Of a stretch of DNA of 64,000 nt, positions 8,681-18,343 are shown piece by piece. The DNA comes from Azospirillum griseum (lineage in GTDB: Bacteria; Pseudomonadota; Alphaproteobacteria; Azospirillales; Azospirillaceae). The stretch spans positions 41,527 to 105,526 of the forward strand of contig NZ_RXMA01000021.1 of assembly GCF_003966125.1 (NCBI RefSeq), in the 5' to 3' direction. The number at the start of each line of letters is the position of its first letter. Position 1 is the stretch's first letter. Under the pieces are notes generated by a model. The model saw nothing but the letters and a program-made list of their open reading frames with translations. It had not been told where the DNA came from and did no database searches. Made by a program: the position numbers and the translations under genes.

Positions 8681-9761
8681 GCGGTGACTCCGTCTGTTTG
8701 GCGCTTGGGAATCTCAAGGAAAAGCGCGTCGGGTTCGCTCTCTGGATCGCCAGGGAACCGCCCAGCTGCTCGGTCAAAAGGCTGACCAGTTGCAAACCAA
8801 GCGTGCCGGTCACGTCTGGATCGATGTCGTCCGGCAGGCCGACGCCGTTGTCGCTGACCGTCAGCGAGACCTCCGTCGGGGTTTCGTTGACCAACCGGAC
8901 CTCGATCTCTCCGCCGCGCCCGTCGGGGAAGCCATGCTTGATGGCGTTCGAAATCAATTCGTTCACGATCAGACCGCAGGGGATGGCCGCGCTGATCGGC
9001 AGTTGGACACCGATGGTGTGGACCATCAGGGCGATGCGGGAGGGATCGATCTCGTAGGAGGCGATGAGGGTCGGGGCCAGGGAATCAAGAAAGCTGGCGA
9101 AGTCGACCCGCGCGAAGTCTTTCGACTGGTACAGGGTTTGATGGATGAGCGCCATCGACCGGATGCGCGTCTGGCTGTCGCGCAGCATCGCCAAAACCTG
9201 TGCGTCGTCGATGCGCGCCGATTGCAAACCCAGAAGACTGTCGATGACCTGAAGATTGTTTTTCACGCGGTGATGGATTTCCGCGAGCAGAAGATCCTTT
9301 TCCTTCAGAGCTTGTTGGATCCGTTCTTCTTTCTGCTTGCGGTCGGAAATGTCGACGATGGCCGACAGCACCATGGTTCCATCTTCGGTTTCAATCGGAT
9401 TCAAGCCGATTTCGACCGGAAACTCACTGCCATCCTTGCGCAAACCATACAGGTCACGCCCCTCTCCCATGGGTCGCGACTGGGGCTGCGCGAAGAAGGA
9501 TGCCCGCAAGGCCGGATGGTGGGCGCTGAAACGGACGGGAACCAGGAGTTCGATCGGTTGCCCCAGCAATTCACTGCGGGCGTAGCCGAACACGCGCTCG
9601 GCCTGGGCGTTGATCATCTCGATCAGCCCACGGCTGTTGATCATGACCATGGCGTTGGGGGCGGATTCGACGACCTGCCGAAACCGCTCCTCGCTTTTGC
9701 GCAGGGCGTGCTCGATCCGCAGACGATGCACATCCTGGAGCAGCGTGGGTTCGTCCTGCAC
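8652..9761 (-). CDS. PAS-domain sensor histidine kinase (HisKA_2 type)
   Basis: A soluble sensor kinase: PAS domain at about residues 20-135 (SEERFRQVVESAPNAMVMIN), HisKA_2 dimerisation domain with the phospho-acceptor His in LLAEIHHRVKNNLQVIDSLL, then an HATPase domain with the N box (LIVNELISNAIKHGF) and the DNGVGLP G1 box. I chose the GTG at 9761 (369 aa) because GGTGGAGG lies six bases upstream and the PAS begins soon after. The frame stays open to 10100; an ATG at 9935 would add one hydrophobic segment and is the main alternative. The overlap with the GGDEF-EAL regulator strongly suggests that protein is its phosphorylation target. Confidence 0.85.
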   Translation of the reverse strand: MQDEPTLLQDVHRLRIEHALRKSEERFRQVVESAPNAMVMINSRGLIEMINAQAERVFGYARSELLGQPIELLVPVRFSAHHPALRASFFAQPQSRPMGEGRDLYGLRKDGSEFPVEIGLNPIETEDGTMVLSAIVDISDRKQKEERIQQALKEKDLLLAEIHHRVKNNLQVIDSLLGLQSARIDDAQVLAMLRDSQTRIRSMALIHQTLYQSKDFARVDFASFLDSLAPTLIASYEIDPSRIALMVHTIGVQLPISAAIPCGLIVNELISNAIKHGFPDGRGGEIEVRLVNETPTEVSLTVSDNGVGLPDDIDPDVTGTLGLQLVSLLTEQLGGSLAIQRANPTRFSLRFPSAKQTESPHVPSPRSGG

Positions 9762-10098
9762 GCGCAACCTCCACCCGTGTTTCTCCGGCGGATGTGTTCC
9801 GTCGGTCGCGTCTTGCTCCCTGAACCGGCAACATTTCAATTGCCTCAATAGACAACAAATGGCGAAAGACAAAAACGGCACCGTGAGGAGAATGCCGCCC
9901 CCCCCCAACCGCAAGATCGGACGTGCGGCTTTCATGAAAAATTTAAGAAATTTAAGAATTTCCACATACACGATCACGCTGCGCACTTCACACGCCGCGC
10001 ATTGCGCACAATGTGAGAGGGTAGGACAATTATAACATGCTGTCCACCCGCCATTTGGTAAGTGTTCATACTTTCCGAGCGTCCCGCACCAGCGCGAC
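9762..10098. other. Gene-free stretch upstream of the sensor kinase
   Basis: If the kinase starts at 9761, about 340 bp before the ahpF terminator hold no gene I can support. The stretch is AT-richer than its surroundings (notably 9930-10060) and should carry the promoter of the kinase/response-regulator operon; I could not single out reliable -35/-10 boxes. If the kinase instead starts at ATG 9935, half of it is coding. Confidence 0.5.
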
Positions 10099-10130
10099 AA
10101 GGCCCGCCCATCACGCGATGGGCGGGCCTT
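10099..10130 (-). terminator. Hairpin terminator downstream of ahpF
   Basis: A perfect 14-bp inverted repeat (10099-10112 and 10117-10130, arms AAGGCCCGCCCATC) closes on a four-base ACGC loop, about 60 bases past the ahpF stop. The GC-rich stem ends in AA/TT pairs and could act in both directions; no long T-run follows. Confidence 0.75.
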
Positions 10131-10189
10131 GAAACGACCAACGGGGACAAAAGCAGATCAGGACAACCGACGGCCCTGATCCTGGGCGC

Positions 10190-11779
10190 TCACTCCGCCG
10201 CGACGCTCTGGGCCGGTTCCTCGGCCGGAACGGTGCGGATCAGGTGGTCGAAGGCCGACAGGGCGGCCTTGGCCCCTTCGCCCATGGCAATGATGATCTG
10301 CTTGAACGGCGTGGTCGTCGCATCGCCCGCCGCGAACACGCCGGGCAGCGAGGTTTGGCCACGGGCGTCCACCTCGATCTCACCGCGCGGCGACAGGGCG
10401 AGCGTGCCCTTCAGCCATTCGGTGTTCGGCACCAAGCCGATCTGCACGAAGATGCCTTCCAGATCAACACGCCGCAGCTCGCCGCTGTTGCGGTCCTTGT
10501 AGGACAGGCCCGTCACCTTCGTCCCGTCGCCGTGCACCTCCGTGGTCTGGCCCGAGGTGATGACGGTGACGTTGGGCAGGCTGAACAGCTTGCGCTGCAG
10601 CACCGCGTCGGCGCGCAACTGGCTGTCGAACTCGATCAGGGTGACGTGCGAGACCAGACCGGCCAGATCGATGGCCGCTTCGACACCGGAGTTGCCGCCG
10701 CCGATCACCGCCACCCGCTTGCCCTTGAACAGCGGGCCGTCGCAGTGCGGGCAATAGGCCACGCCCTTGTTGCGGTATTCCGCCTCGCCCGGCACGTTCA
10801 TCGACCGCCAGCGCGCGCCGGTGGACAGCACGACCGTGCGGGATTTCAGCGTCGCGCCGCTGGCAAGCTTCACCTCGATCAAGCCGCCGGGGACCGCCGC
10901 CGGAACCAGAGCCTGCGCGGTTTGCAGGTTCATGATGTCAACGTCGTATTCCTTGACGTGCTGCTCCAGCGCGGTGGCCAGCTTCGGCCCTTCGGTGTGG
11001 CGGACGGAGATGAAATTCTCGATCGCCATGGTGTCGAGCACCTGACCGCCGAAGCGTTCCGACGCCACACCAGTGCGGATGCCCTTGCGCGCCGCATAGA
11101 CCGCCGCCGCCGCACCAGCCGGACCGCCACCGATCACCAGCACGTCGAACGCGGCCTTGGCCTTGATCTTTTCGGCCTCGCGCGCCGCCGCACCGGTGTC
11201 GAGCTTGGCGACGATCTGCTCCAGCCCCATGCGGCCCTGGCCGAAGGGTTCGCCGTTCAGGTAGATCGACGGCACGGCCATGATCTGGCGGCTCTCGACC
11301 TCCGCCTGGAACAGCGCGCCGTCGATGGCGACATGCCGGATCCGGGGGTTCAGAACGCTCATCAGATTCAGGGCCTGCACCACGTCGGGGCAGTTCTGGC
11401 AGGACAGCGAGAAGTAGGTTTCAAACTGGAAGTCGCCGTCCAGATCCTTCACCCGCTCGATCAGGTCGGCGGATTCCTTGGACGGGTGACCGCCGACCTG
11501 CAACAGGGCGAGCACCAGCGAATTGAATTCATGGCCCATCGGCAAACCGGCGAACCGCACGGCGATGTCGGTGCCAACGCGGGCGATGGCGAAAGAGGGC
11601 GTGCGGGCGTCATCGGCGCGCCGCAGCGTGATCTTGTCGGTCAACGACGCGATGTCCTCCAACAGCCCCAGCATCTCCTGGGATTTGGCGGAGTCGTCGA
11701 GGGACGCAACCAGTTCGACGGGCTGCGTGATCCGCTCCAGATACGCTTTCAGTTGACCTTTGAGCGTGGCGTCCAGCAT
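10190..11779 (-). CDS. ahpF: Alkyl hydroperoxide reductase subunit F
   Basis: A 529-residue FAD- and NADH-dependent disulfide reductase that regenerates AhpC. The N-terminal tandem thioredoxin-like domain (1-200) holds the CxxC pair in [15 protein letters not shown]. The FAD site is [16 protein letters not shown] (about 215), the NAD(P) site [17 protein letters not shown], and the redox-active CPHC sits in [15 protein letters not shown]. The length is close to that of E. coli AhpF (521). It follows ahpC in the same direction with 236 bp between, including a strong hairpin, so ahpF is probably expressed less than ahpC or from its own promoter. Confidence 0.97.
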   Translation of the reverse strand: MLDATLKGQLKAYLERITQPVELVASLDDSAKSQEMLGLLEDIASLTDKITLRRADDARTPSFAIARVGTDIAVRFAGLPMGHEFNSLVLALLQVGGHPSKESADLIERVKDLDGDFQFETYFSLSCQNCPDVVQALNLMSVLNPRIRHVAIDGALFQAEVESRQIMAVPSIYLNGEPFGQGRMGLEQIVAKLDTGAAAREAEKIKAKAAFDVLVIGGGPAGAAAAVYAARKGIRTGVASERFGGQVLDTMAIENFISVRHTEGPKLATALEQHVKEYDVDIMNLQTAQALVPAAVPGGLIEVKLASGATLKSRTVVLSTGARWRSMNVPGEAEYRNKGVAYCPHCDGPLFKGKRVAVIGGGNSGVEAAIDLAGLVSHVTLIEFDSQLRADAVLQRKLFSLPNVTVITSGQTTEVHGDGTKVTGLSYKDRNSGELRRVDLEGIFVQIGLVPNTEWLKGTLALSPRGEIEVDARGQTSLPGVFAAGDATTTPFKQIIIAMGEGAKAALSAFDHLIRTVPAEEPAQSVAAE

Positions 11780-11951
11780 GGCAATGGTTCCCGATTGGAA
11801 AAGGCGTCGGATCGAACCGAGTGCGCGTCGGTGGTGGTCCGGCAGGGAGAATTTGAAAGCACGGTTTTAAAAACGGACGGCTGCCGCCTGCGCGATGCCG
11901 TGCGCGTCGCACCCGTTCGCAACAATCCCCGGCGTGATCGCTCGGAGGGGA

Positions 11952-11996
11952 GCACCGGCCCGCCGCGCCCGTGTTGCTGGGGCGGCGGGCCGGTGC
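11952..11996 (-). terminator. Hairpin downstream of ahpC
   Basis: A perfect 15-bp inverted repeat (11952-11966 and 11982-11996, arm GCACCGGCCCGCCGC) starts 20 bases past the ahpC stop. The stem is very stable, but no T-run follows on the minus strand, so it may only partly terminate and set the ahpC:ahpF ratio or protect the ahpC message. Confidence 0.65.
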
Positions 11997-12015
11997 CGGT
12001 CAAGCGACCGGACGC

Positions 12016-12579
12016 TTAGATCTTGCCGACGAGGTCGAGCGACGGGGCGAGGGTCTTCTCGCCTTCCTTCCACTTGGCCGGGCAGACTTCGCCGGGGTGC
12101 GAGGCGACATACTGCGCGGCCTTGACCTTGCGCAGCAGCTCACCGGCGTCGCGGCCGATGCCACCGGCGGTGACTTCGACGATCTGGATGACGCCGTTGG
12201 GATCGACGACGAAGGTGCCACGATCGGCCAGACCGGCTTCTTCGATCATGACGTCGAAGTTGCGGGTGATGGTCCCGGTCGGGTCGCCGACCATGGTGTA
12301 GCCGATCTTGCCAATGGCGGGCGAGGTGTCGTGCCAAGCCTTGTGCGAGAAGTGGGTGTCGGTCGACACGGCGTAGATTTCGACGCCCAGAGCCTGGAAG
12401 GCGGCGTAGTTGTCGGCCAGATCCTCAAGCTCGGTCGGGCAGACGAAGGTGAAATCGGCGGGGTAGAAGAACACGACCGACCACTTGCCCTTCAGATCGG
12501 CGTCGGTGACGTCGATGAACTTGCCGTTCTTGAAGGCGGTGGCCTTGAAGGGCTTAATCGCGGTGTTGATCAAAGACAT
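12016..12579 (-). CDS. ahpC: Alkyl hydroperoxide reductase subunit C (peroxiredoxin)
   Basis: A 187-residue typical two-Cys peroxiredoxin, exactly the usual AhpC length. The peroxidatic Cys lies in [17 protein letters not shown] (about 47) and the resolving Cys in [17 protein letters not shown] (about 166). I set the start at ATG 12579, preceded by GGAGAG; the frame is open further upstream to 12744 but that part has no peroxiredoxin similarity. It reduces peroxides and peroxynitrite in the cytoplasm with AhpF as electron donor. The divergent oxyR gene and the palindrome between them indicate induction by peroxide. Confidence 0.97.
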   Translation of the reverse strand: MSLINTAIKPFKATAFKNGKFIDVTDADLKGKWSVVFFYPADFTFVCPTELEDLADNYAAFQALGVEIYAVSTDTHFSHKAWHDTSPAIGKIGYTMVGDPTGTITRNFDVMIEEAGLADRGTFVVDPNGVIQIVEVTAGGIGRDAGELLRKVKAAQYVASHPGEVCPAKWKEGEKTLAPSLDLVGKI

Positions 12580-12730
12580 TGTGCTCTCCGAAGGATGAAC
12601 AAGGTTTGGGGTTTGGCCCCGGTCCGGGGTCCGGCGACGCGTCCGGATCGGTGCGGCGTCTCCCCAGGGTTGCTTGACCAGAACAGAGATAGGGGAAATC
12701 GCTGACCAAGAGAAACACAAAATACCGATT

Positions 12731-12757
12731 GCATTGATCGGCAAATCCGATCAATGC
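12731..12757. promoter_or_regulatory. Palindromic operator candidate between ahpC and oxyR
   Basis: A perfect 11-bp inverted repeat (GCATTGATCGG, five-base spacer CAAAT, then its complement) lies in the divergent ahpC/oxyR region, immediately before oxyR. Its T-N11-A character fits LysR-type binding, and its place suggests OxyR autoregulation and ahpC activation. It covers the in-frame ATG at 12754, which argues for the ATG at 12766 as the real oxyR start. Confidence 0.6.
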
Positions 12758-12765
12758 TTCCGACC

Positions 12766-13692
12766 ATGAAGCCCCTGCCCACCCTGCGCCAGCTCCGCTA
12801 TCTCGTTGCCGTGGTTGACCGTTGCCATTTCGGCCAAGCCGCCGAGGCCTGTCTGGTCAGCCAGTCGAGCTTGAGCGCCGGGATCCAGGAGTTGGAGGAT
12901 CTGTTGGGCGCGCCGCTGCTGGAACGCACGCGCCGCACGGTGATGCCGACTCCGCTGGGGCGCGAGATCGCCGAACGCGCCCGCGCGCTGTTGAAGGACG
13001 CGGAGGATCTGGTGGATCTGACCCGCAGCGCCGCCGATCCGATGGCCGGGCCGCTGCATCTGGGGGTGATTCCGACCATCGGGCCGTTCCTGATCCCGCG
13101 CGTGATGCCCGATTTGCGGGCGGCCTTTCCCAATCTGAAACTGTATCTGCGCGAGGACCAGACCGCCCGCCTGCTCGACCGGCTGAACGGCGGGGAGTTG
13201 GACGCCGCCCTGCTCGCCCTGCCCTACCCGATGGGCGACATCGAAGCGCTGGACATTGCCGAGGATCATTTCTTCTTCGTCTGCCTGCCCGAACACCGGC
13301 TGTGCGCCTCGGCCACCGCCCACCCGATCGACGTGGCGATGGAGGATTTGCTGCTGCTGGAGGACGGCCATTGCCTGCGCGATCACGCGCTGGCCGCCTG
13401 CGCGCTCGACAGCGCCCCGCGCAACACCGTGTTCCAGGGCACCAGCCTGCTGACCCTGGTGCAGATGGTCGCCAACGGGCTGGGGGTGACGCTGCTGCCG
13501 CAGATGGCGGTCGAATCGGGCATTCTGCGCGGCCTCAACCTGGAGGTCCGCCCGCTGGACGGCGAACGCCCCTTCCGCCGCATCGCCCTGGTCTGGCGGC
13601 GCAGTTCGGGCCGCAAGGAAACCTTCCGCCGTCTGGCCGCGACGCTGAAAGCGTCGCTGGCGGTGGTGTCGGCACCGCCAGCGACGCCCTGA
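12766..13692 (+). CDS. oxyR: Hydrogen-peroxide sensor and activator OxyR (LysR family)
   Basis: A 308-residue LysR regulator with the OxyR hallmarks: HTH LSAGIQELEDLLGAPLLERT, then GPLHLGVIPTIGPFLIPRVMP, and the redox pair in LEDGHCLRDHALAAC. The two cysteines are nine positions apart, as for Cys199 and Cys208 in E. coli OxyR. Disulfide formation by peroxide should switch on ahpC. ATG 12754 is an alternative start (312 aa), but it lies inside the palindrome; neither start has a clear ribosome site. The gene is divergent from ahpC. Confidence 0.93.
   Translation: MKPLPTLRQLRYLVAVVDRCHFGQAAEACLVSQSSLSAGIQELEDLLGAPLLERTRRTVMPTPLGREIAERARALLKDAEDLVDLTRSAADPMAGPLHLGVIPTIGPFLIPRVMPDLRAAFPNLKLYLREDQTARLLDRLNGGELDAALLALPYPMGDIEALDIAEDHFFFVCLPEHRLCASATAHPIDVAMEDLLLLEDGHCLRDHALAACALDSAPRNTVFQGTSLLTLVQMVANGLGVTLLPQMAVESGILRGLNLEVRPLDGERPFRRIALVWRRSSGRKETFRRLAATLKASLAVVSAPPATP
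13651..13687 (+). terminator. Hairpin spanning the end of oxyR
   Basis: A perfect 15-bp inverted repeat (13651-13665 and 13673-13687, seven-base loop) ends five bases before the end of the oxyR stop codon. The stem is coding as well as structural. No T-run follows, so a terminator role is likely but not certain; it also separates oxyR from the convergent tubulin-like gene. Confidence 0.5.
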
Positions 13693-13728
13693 TCGCCGGA
13701 TCCGTTTCAACCGACCGGTGGCCCCGGT

Positions 13729-16700
13729 TCAGACGGTGTGGATCCGCTTGACCAATTGCCCGGACCGGCCTTCCTGCCGGGCACGGACGTCGTCTTCGAT
13801 GTGCGTCAGTTGGGCAAGACGCCGCGCCACCACACGCGGGGTCAGGCTGCGCCCGGTGAACAGGCGGCGCATCTCGGTTTCCAGATCGCTGAAACGCCGC
13901 TTCGGACCGATGATCCCCGGTATCGCGCGCGCCGCTTCGAACAATTTGCGGTCATCGTCATAGCTGTTCATCAACTCCAGAAACTCGATCCCGATTCCCG
14001 CGTCCAGGGCGGGCATCACGAACCGCCCGGAATATCGGTGCTCCAACTCATCCAGTGTGGCCTTGGGGATGGCGCTGGCGGCCCGATCAAAATAATTGGT
14101 GTGCAGCATCCACTGGACAACGGCCCCCGGTTCGGTGCCGCACAACACGCAATGGCGGCTGGGGTCATCCTCGACATGGTGCAGCAGATGCGACACCAAT
14201 TCGTCGGGGGCCAGACGGTGCACCCCCCCGCTCCTGGGCAAACCGATCAGAGTGAGACAGATCGGGCAGCGCTCGACATGCTCCCGCAGATCGTCCCAGG
14301 GGAGCAGCAGGGCGGGATCATGGTGGTCATGGCAGGAATCGCACACCTCACCGGAATGGTCGGCGATCGTCGCACGATGGATCTCGGCGGCGGTGCTCCA
14401 GGGTGTTCCTCCCGCCGGGCAGCCAAAGATGTTCCGACAGAAACCGGGCATGGACAGGCCGTCTTTCGGTGCCAGATCGAAATCGCGCGGGTGGCGATGC
14501 ATCAGGTTGCTGCATCGGGGGCAGCGGTCCGGCCCATGATCGACGGCCAGGGGCTGGAACAGCGCGTGGTCGCGGTGGGAGCAGTAATGACATTCGCGCA
14601 ACGCCCGTTGACAGCGCGGGCACGTCACCTTGCGGCCATCGCGGATGGCTTCCAGCTGACGGTCGGTGATGGGGAAACCGCAGTGGAAGCAACTGTGTTC
14701 GATGTGGGATCCGTCGCGCGTTGAAATGAAATGCCCGCCTTCGCGATAGACGTGGAGCCAACGGCGCTTTCCAGCCTCCATCACCTCAATGGACGGAAAG
14801 ATCAGGTGCCGTGATCCGGCGGTGTGTTTGCACCGGATGTCCAGCTCCAGCCGCTCCGCTTGCAGCTCGAACGTGGCCAGCTCGCTGGGTCTGACGCCGT
14901 TGAACAGGAAACGGGTCATGGACGCCGGGATCATCAACGGGTGCTGGGGATCACAGCCCGGGCAGGGCAGCGGCGTTTCCTTGGCGTTGCGGCGGCTGAC
15001 CAGATGAAGCGGGCGGATCCCCTGCTCATACTCCGCCATGCAGCTCGGGCAAATCTCCTCGGTCCATGGGATTTGAATGTCCTCATGGTTGGAATCCGTG
15101 CAGGTCCAGGCCGCGCGGCGGGGTTGGGCCTGGTTGTTTCCTTCCATCAGATCGGGCAGAGCGGCGGCGTCGCTCGTGATGTGGTGCAACGCGCGTTGCT
15201 CTTCCGGAACCGCCGTGTAGCTGCGGTGGTAGCGGTCGATGTCGACGATTTCGGCGCCGGATCGGTACAGTTGTTCGTAATACACGATGGGGCGCGCCGT
15301 CGGCTCGCGGCAGAACATCGGCGCCTGATTCATCGTGGCCTGGGCGGCGATGCGGAAGCTTTGCTCCAGACGGCTGCGGGTGTTTGACCGCTGTTCGGCC
15401 GACCCATCCACCACCAGCGGCTTGCCGATCACCAGCTTGTCCTGCTGGATCGACGGGGCGACCGATCCCTTGCCGAACACCCGGCTGCGGCAATTGGCCA
15501 AGGTTTCGCGCATGCCGTCCTCGCCCCCCAACCGGGCCAGCACGAACTCCTCCTGTTCAGCCCAATAGCGGATGAAGGCGGTGAACACCACGCGCATGCG
15601 GGCCAGACGTTTCTTGAATCGCTGTTCGTCCCGCGCGTCCTCGACGTTCCATTCCGGATGAAAATGCGTTTCCAGCAGGCGGGCCAGACGGGTGACGAAC
15701 CGCTCGGAACTGTGGGCGGCGTCGGTGGTCAAGGCGGGGGACAGCGCGCGCAGCAACGCTGCCCACAGCTTCACCTGCTCCTCGTTGGCTTGGAAATCGA
15801 TGGCCAGCGGCAACGCCGGACTGTTCTGCGCGCGTGCGACGGATTCGGCCAGACGGGCCAAGCGTTCAGCCGCCGCGTCGGTCGCCTTCACCGATTCCTC
15901 GCTGGTCAGCCGGTCCAGCGCCGCGACCAGCGTCGTGCCAAGCGCCTGTTCGAACCGTTCGAACGGACCGTCCGGATCCGGATAGATGTGCGACAGGCGG
16001 CCATGGCCAAGCGACAGGACATGATCCGCCCGCTCCCGCATCATCCGCTCGTGGCCATCCGCAGCGTCCAGCAGTGTTTTCAGATGATCCTTCACCGTTG
16101 CCCTGTTTTTGACGATGTAACCGGCAAAGGCCAGGCTCAGGCCGTCGCGCACCTCCGTCCGTTTGGCCACCGTCTCCACCAGCTCCCTCCGCAACTGGCT
16201 GGCGAAGCGCTTCATCATGCTCTTCACCGGACCACAGTGACCGGTCTTGCTGATGGCGTCGTTGAGGATCCGGTCCGCCGGATGATCGGGGCGCAGCAGC
16301 CCCAGCGCTGGGCGCAACTGCACCAGGGACCCCGGCGCGGTGATCGTCACGGTGCCGCGCGGCTGGTCCTGCCACAGGCTGTCCATCTGCCTGCGCCACA
16401 CCTCGATCACCTCGCGCGCGCCGACGGTGATGGCGGCGGCGTTGGCGTGCAGGGCCGCCTTGGCATCGTCGATGCCTTTCTGCAGCAAGTGCCACAGGGT
16501 CCGGGCGTCGTCGATCAGGAAATCGGCGATGTCCACCTGGGCCACCACCGGCTCCGCGTCCGTCTTTGGCAGGGAACCATCGCGCCAGGTCTCCCGCAGC
16601 ATGCAGGCGTTCCACCCCTCCCGCAGCGCAGGATCGACACAGGTGGAATCCCGGTACAGCTCCATGACGCGGTCGCGCCGCTTGGCGTCGGTGATGTCCG

Positions 16701-18294
16701 CCGGTTCGGGTTGATCGAGCGCCTTTTCCAGCTTGTTCAACCCGTCCAGCATGCGGGCAATGGACTGATAGTCGGTCGACGGGCGCAGTTCCGCCGCGCG
16801 CCGGGTGGCTTCCAGCACGGATTCGTAGCTGTTCACGCTGGTGGTCATCGGGAAACTAAGGCTCACCTCCCCCTTGTTGTTGCGCGAAGCATCCCCCCGG
16901 ACCAGGATGGTCACGCTGTCCCCGTCAACCGGTTCTTCGGCGGTTGGGTCGGACGCCAACCGCTTTATGTGGTCGATCATCGGGGTGAACAACGCCTTTG
17001 CCAGCTCCGCATCCTGGAGAATGGGGCGGTCCCGACCGATCAACCGTTCGCGGATGGTTTGCAGATAGGCGGTTTCCAGTGTTTCGTGCAGTTGCGTGGA
17101 ATCGGCGATCTCCAGTTCGGCGACGGCGGAGGAGGAGAAGACATAACCGCGCTCCGGATGGCCGGGCGGGGCGTTGGTGTCGCTGCGCTCGTTGTTGGCC
17201 CCCTCGTCGATCCGGGCGCGCACGTCGTCGCGCATCTGGGCCATGATGCTCTGCGCCAGACGGAAGCAGCTGGTTTCAATCGCCGCCTCGTTGACGTCGC
17301 CAACGGCGGCGGTCTGCTGGCTTGGGGCAAAGCCCTGATAGACATACACGTAATCGAAAATGCTGGGATCGTTGGGTTCACGGCGGAACCGCAGACCGTT
17401 CGGCCCGATCGGATAGAGCACCTCGAACGGCTTGGGCTGTTGCAGGTTCTTGTAAACCGCCAGTTCCTTCAGGGCGGCGTAGGCGTTGGCCTCGATCCGT
17501 TCGGCCCGGTCGGCCCCCCGGAACGGCTCGGCCAGCAGGAACGAACCGGTGATGGTGCAGGACGGATCAATGTGGCGCAACAGGCAGGCAATGTCCCAGA
17601 ACATCCCCGATCCGGTGCCACCGGACAGGGAGCAGATGATGTGCACGCGAACCGGGCGTTCGAGCGGGGTGGCGTTGCGGATGCGGCGGTGCCCTTCGCG
17701 CAGCTCGTCCAGGATGGCGCGGGCCTCCAGGAACAGGCCGACCCGGCCCAACGGGCGCCATTGCCCGGCCCCTTCGTAGCGGGCCTGACCGGGGGAGATC
17801 TCCTCGCCCGCGCGGGGATCGACCTGGGGCAGCCAGGACAGGCATTCCTCCAGCTTCAAGCCATTGCGCCGGGTCCAACGGCTGTTCAGCTCGACGATCT
17901 CGTCGTCGTGGTCATCGTGGTCGTGCCCGTTCAGGCGGCCCCGGTGACGCGCGCGGATGGATTGGACGGCGCGGGTGATGTCCTCGGTCTTGACCAGCAC
18001 CACGCGCGGCACGCGGGGCAGGCGGCGATGCTCCTGCCCCGCGCTGCCAGCCCCCGCGCCGGAGGTGGGGACGACATACTCCTCGACGAACACATCCTCG
18101 CGGTTGGCTTTCCAATCGGTGTCCACCGCGACCACCTGGATTTCGCCCGCTTCATGCATGGCCTGAAGACCCTGATCCCCGCCCCGCGTGGCCAGCCACA
18201 GCGCGTAACGGGCGGTGCGCATGCCGGTGCCGCCCAACGCCACCAACAGGGTGGGAATGCGGCGAACCGTTCCGATGGTGTCATCCTGTGCCAT
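13729..18294 (-). CDS. Very large FtsZ/tubulin-superfamily (Tubulin_2-like) protein with C-terminal zinc-ribbon array
   Basis: A 1521-residue protein with a strong AGGAGG ribosome site. The N-terminus has a nucleotide-binding Rossmann-type start (LLVALGGTGMRTARYALW, GGTG at 21-24) and the tubulin/FtsZ signature loop at residues 225-230 (HIICSLSGGTGSGMFWDIA). These define a tubulin-like GTPase domain of about 450 residues, followed by a long helical middle. From about 1060 to 1390 there are at least eight CxxC knuckles (CPSC, CPGC, CFHC, CPRC twice, CDSC, CPIC, CVLC), suggesting several zinc ribbons. No membrane segment was seen, so it should be cytoplasmic. It lies 87 bp after the vWA membrane protein in the same sigma-54-controlled unit. 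It resembles the FtsZ-like families that Makarova and Koonin linked to vWA proteins and membrane remodelling (from memory). GTPase activity and filament formation are inferred. Confidence 0.8.
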   Translation of the reverse strand: MAQDDTIGTVRRIPTLLVALGGTGMRTARYALWLATRGGDQGLQAMHEAGEIQVVAVDTDWKANREDVFVEEYVVPTSGAGAGSAGQEHRRLPRVPRVVLVKTEDITRAVQSIRARHRGRLNGHDHDDHDDEIVELNSRWTRRNGLKLEECLSWLPQVDPRAGEEISPGQARYEGAGQWRPLGRVGLFLEARAILDELREGHRRIRNATPLERPVRVHIICSLSGGTGSGMFWDIACLLRHIDPSCTITGSFLLAEPFRGADRAERIEANAYAALKELAVYKNLQQPKPFEVLYPIGPNGLRFRREPNDPSIFDYVYVYQGFAPSQQTAAVGDVNEAAIETSCFRLAQSIMAQMRDDVRARIDEGANNERSDTNAPPGHPERGYVFSSSAVAELEIADSTQLHETLETAYLQTIRERLIGRDRPILQDAELAKALFTPMIDHIKRLASDPTAEEPVDGDSVTILVRGDASRNNKGEVSLSFPMTTSVNSYESVLEATRRAAELRPSTDYQSIARMLDGLNKLEKALDQPEPADITDAKRRDRVMELYRDSTCVDPALREGWNACMLRETWRDGSLPKTDAEPVVAQVDIADFLIDDARTLWHLLQKGIDDAKAALHANAAAITVGAREVIEVWRRQMDSLWQDQPRGTVTITAPGSLVQLRPALGLLRPDHPADRILNDAISKTGHCGPVKSMMKRFASQLRRELVETVAKRTEVRDGLSLAFAGYIVKNRATVKDHLKTLLDAADGHERMMRERADHVLSLGHGRLSHIYPDPDGPFERFEQALGTTLVAALDRLTSEESVKATDAAAERLARLAESVARAQNSPALPLAIDFQANEEQVKLWAALLRALSPALTTDAAHSSERFVTRLARLLETHFHPEWNVEDARDEQRFKKRLARMRVVFTAFIRYWAEQEEFVLARLGGEDGMRETLANCRSRVFGKGSVAPSIQQDKLVIGKPLVVDGSAEQRSNTRSRLEQSFRIAAQATMNQAPMFCREPTARPIVYYEQLYRSGAEIVDIDRYHRSYTAVPEEQRALHHITSDAAALPDLMEGNNQAQPRRAAWTCTDSNHEDIQIPWTEEICPSCMAEYEQGIRPLHLVSRRNAKETPLPCPGCDPQHPLMIPASMTRFLFNGVRPSELATFELQAERLELDIRCKHTAGSRHLIFPSIEVMEAGKRRWLHVYREGGHFISTRDGSHIEHSCFHCGFPITDRQLEAIRDGRKVTCPRCQRALRECHYCSHRDHALFQPLAVDHGPDRCPRCSNLMHRHPRDFDLAPKDGLSMPGFCRNIFGCPAGGTPWSTAAEIHRATIADHSGEVCDSCHDHHDPALLLPWDDLREHVERCPICLTLIGLPRSGGVHRLAPDELVSHLLHHVEDDPSRHCVLCGTEPGAVVQWMLHTNYFDRAASAIPKATLDELEHRYSGRFVMPALDAGIGIEFLELMNSYDDDRKLFEAARAIPGIIGPKRRFSDLETEMRRLFTGRSLTPRVVARRLAQLTHIEDDVRARQEGRSGQLVKRIHTV

Positions 18295-18343
18295 GCTGCC
18301 TCCTGAAGGCCATCCGTGTGTTGCGCCCGTGGGACGTCAAAGA

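Noticed and set aside
12754..12765. ATG 12754 as the oxyR start
   Set aside because: It lies inside the palindrome and has no ribosome site; ATG 12766 fits the family N-terminus equally well.
13738..18306. Long open frames on the plus strand opposite the tubulin-like gene
   Set aside because: They are antisense shadows of GC-rich coding DNA with no recognisable domains; the minus-strand frame carries the tubulin loop and Cys pairs.
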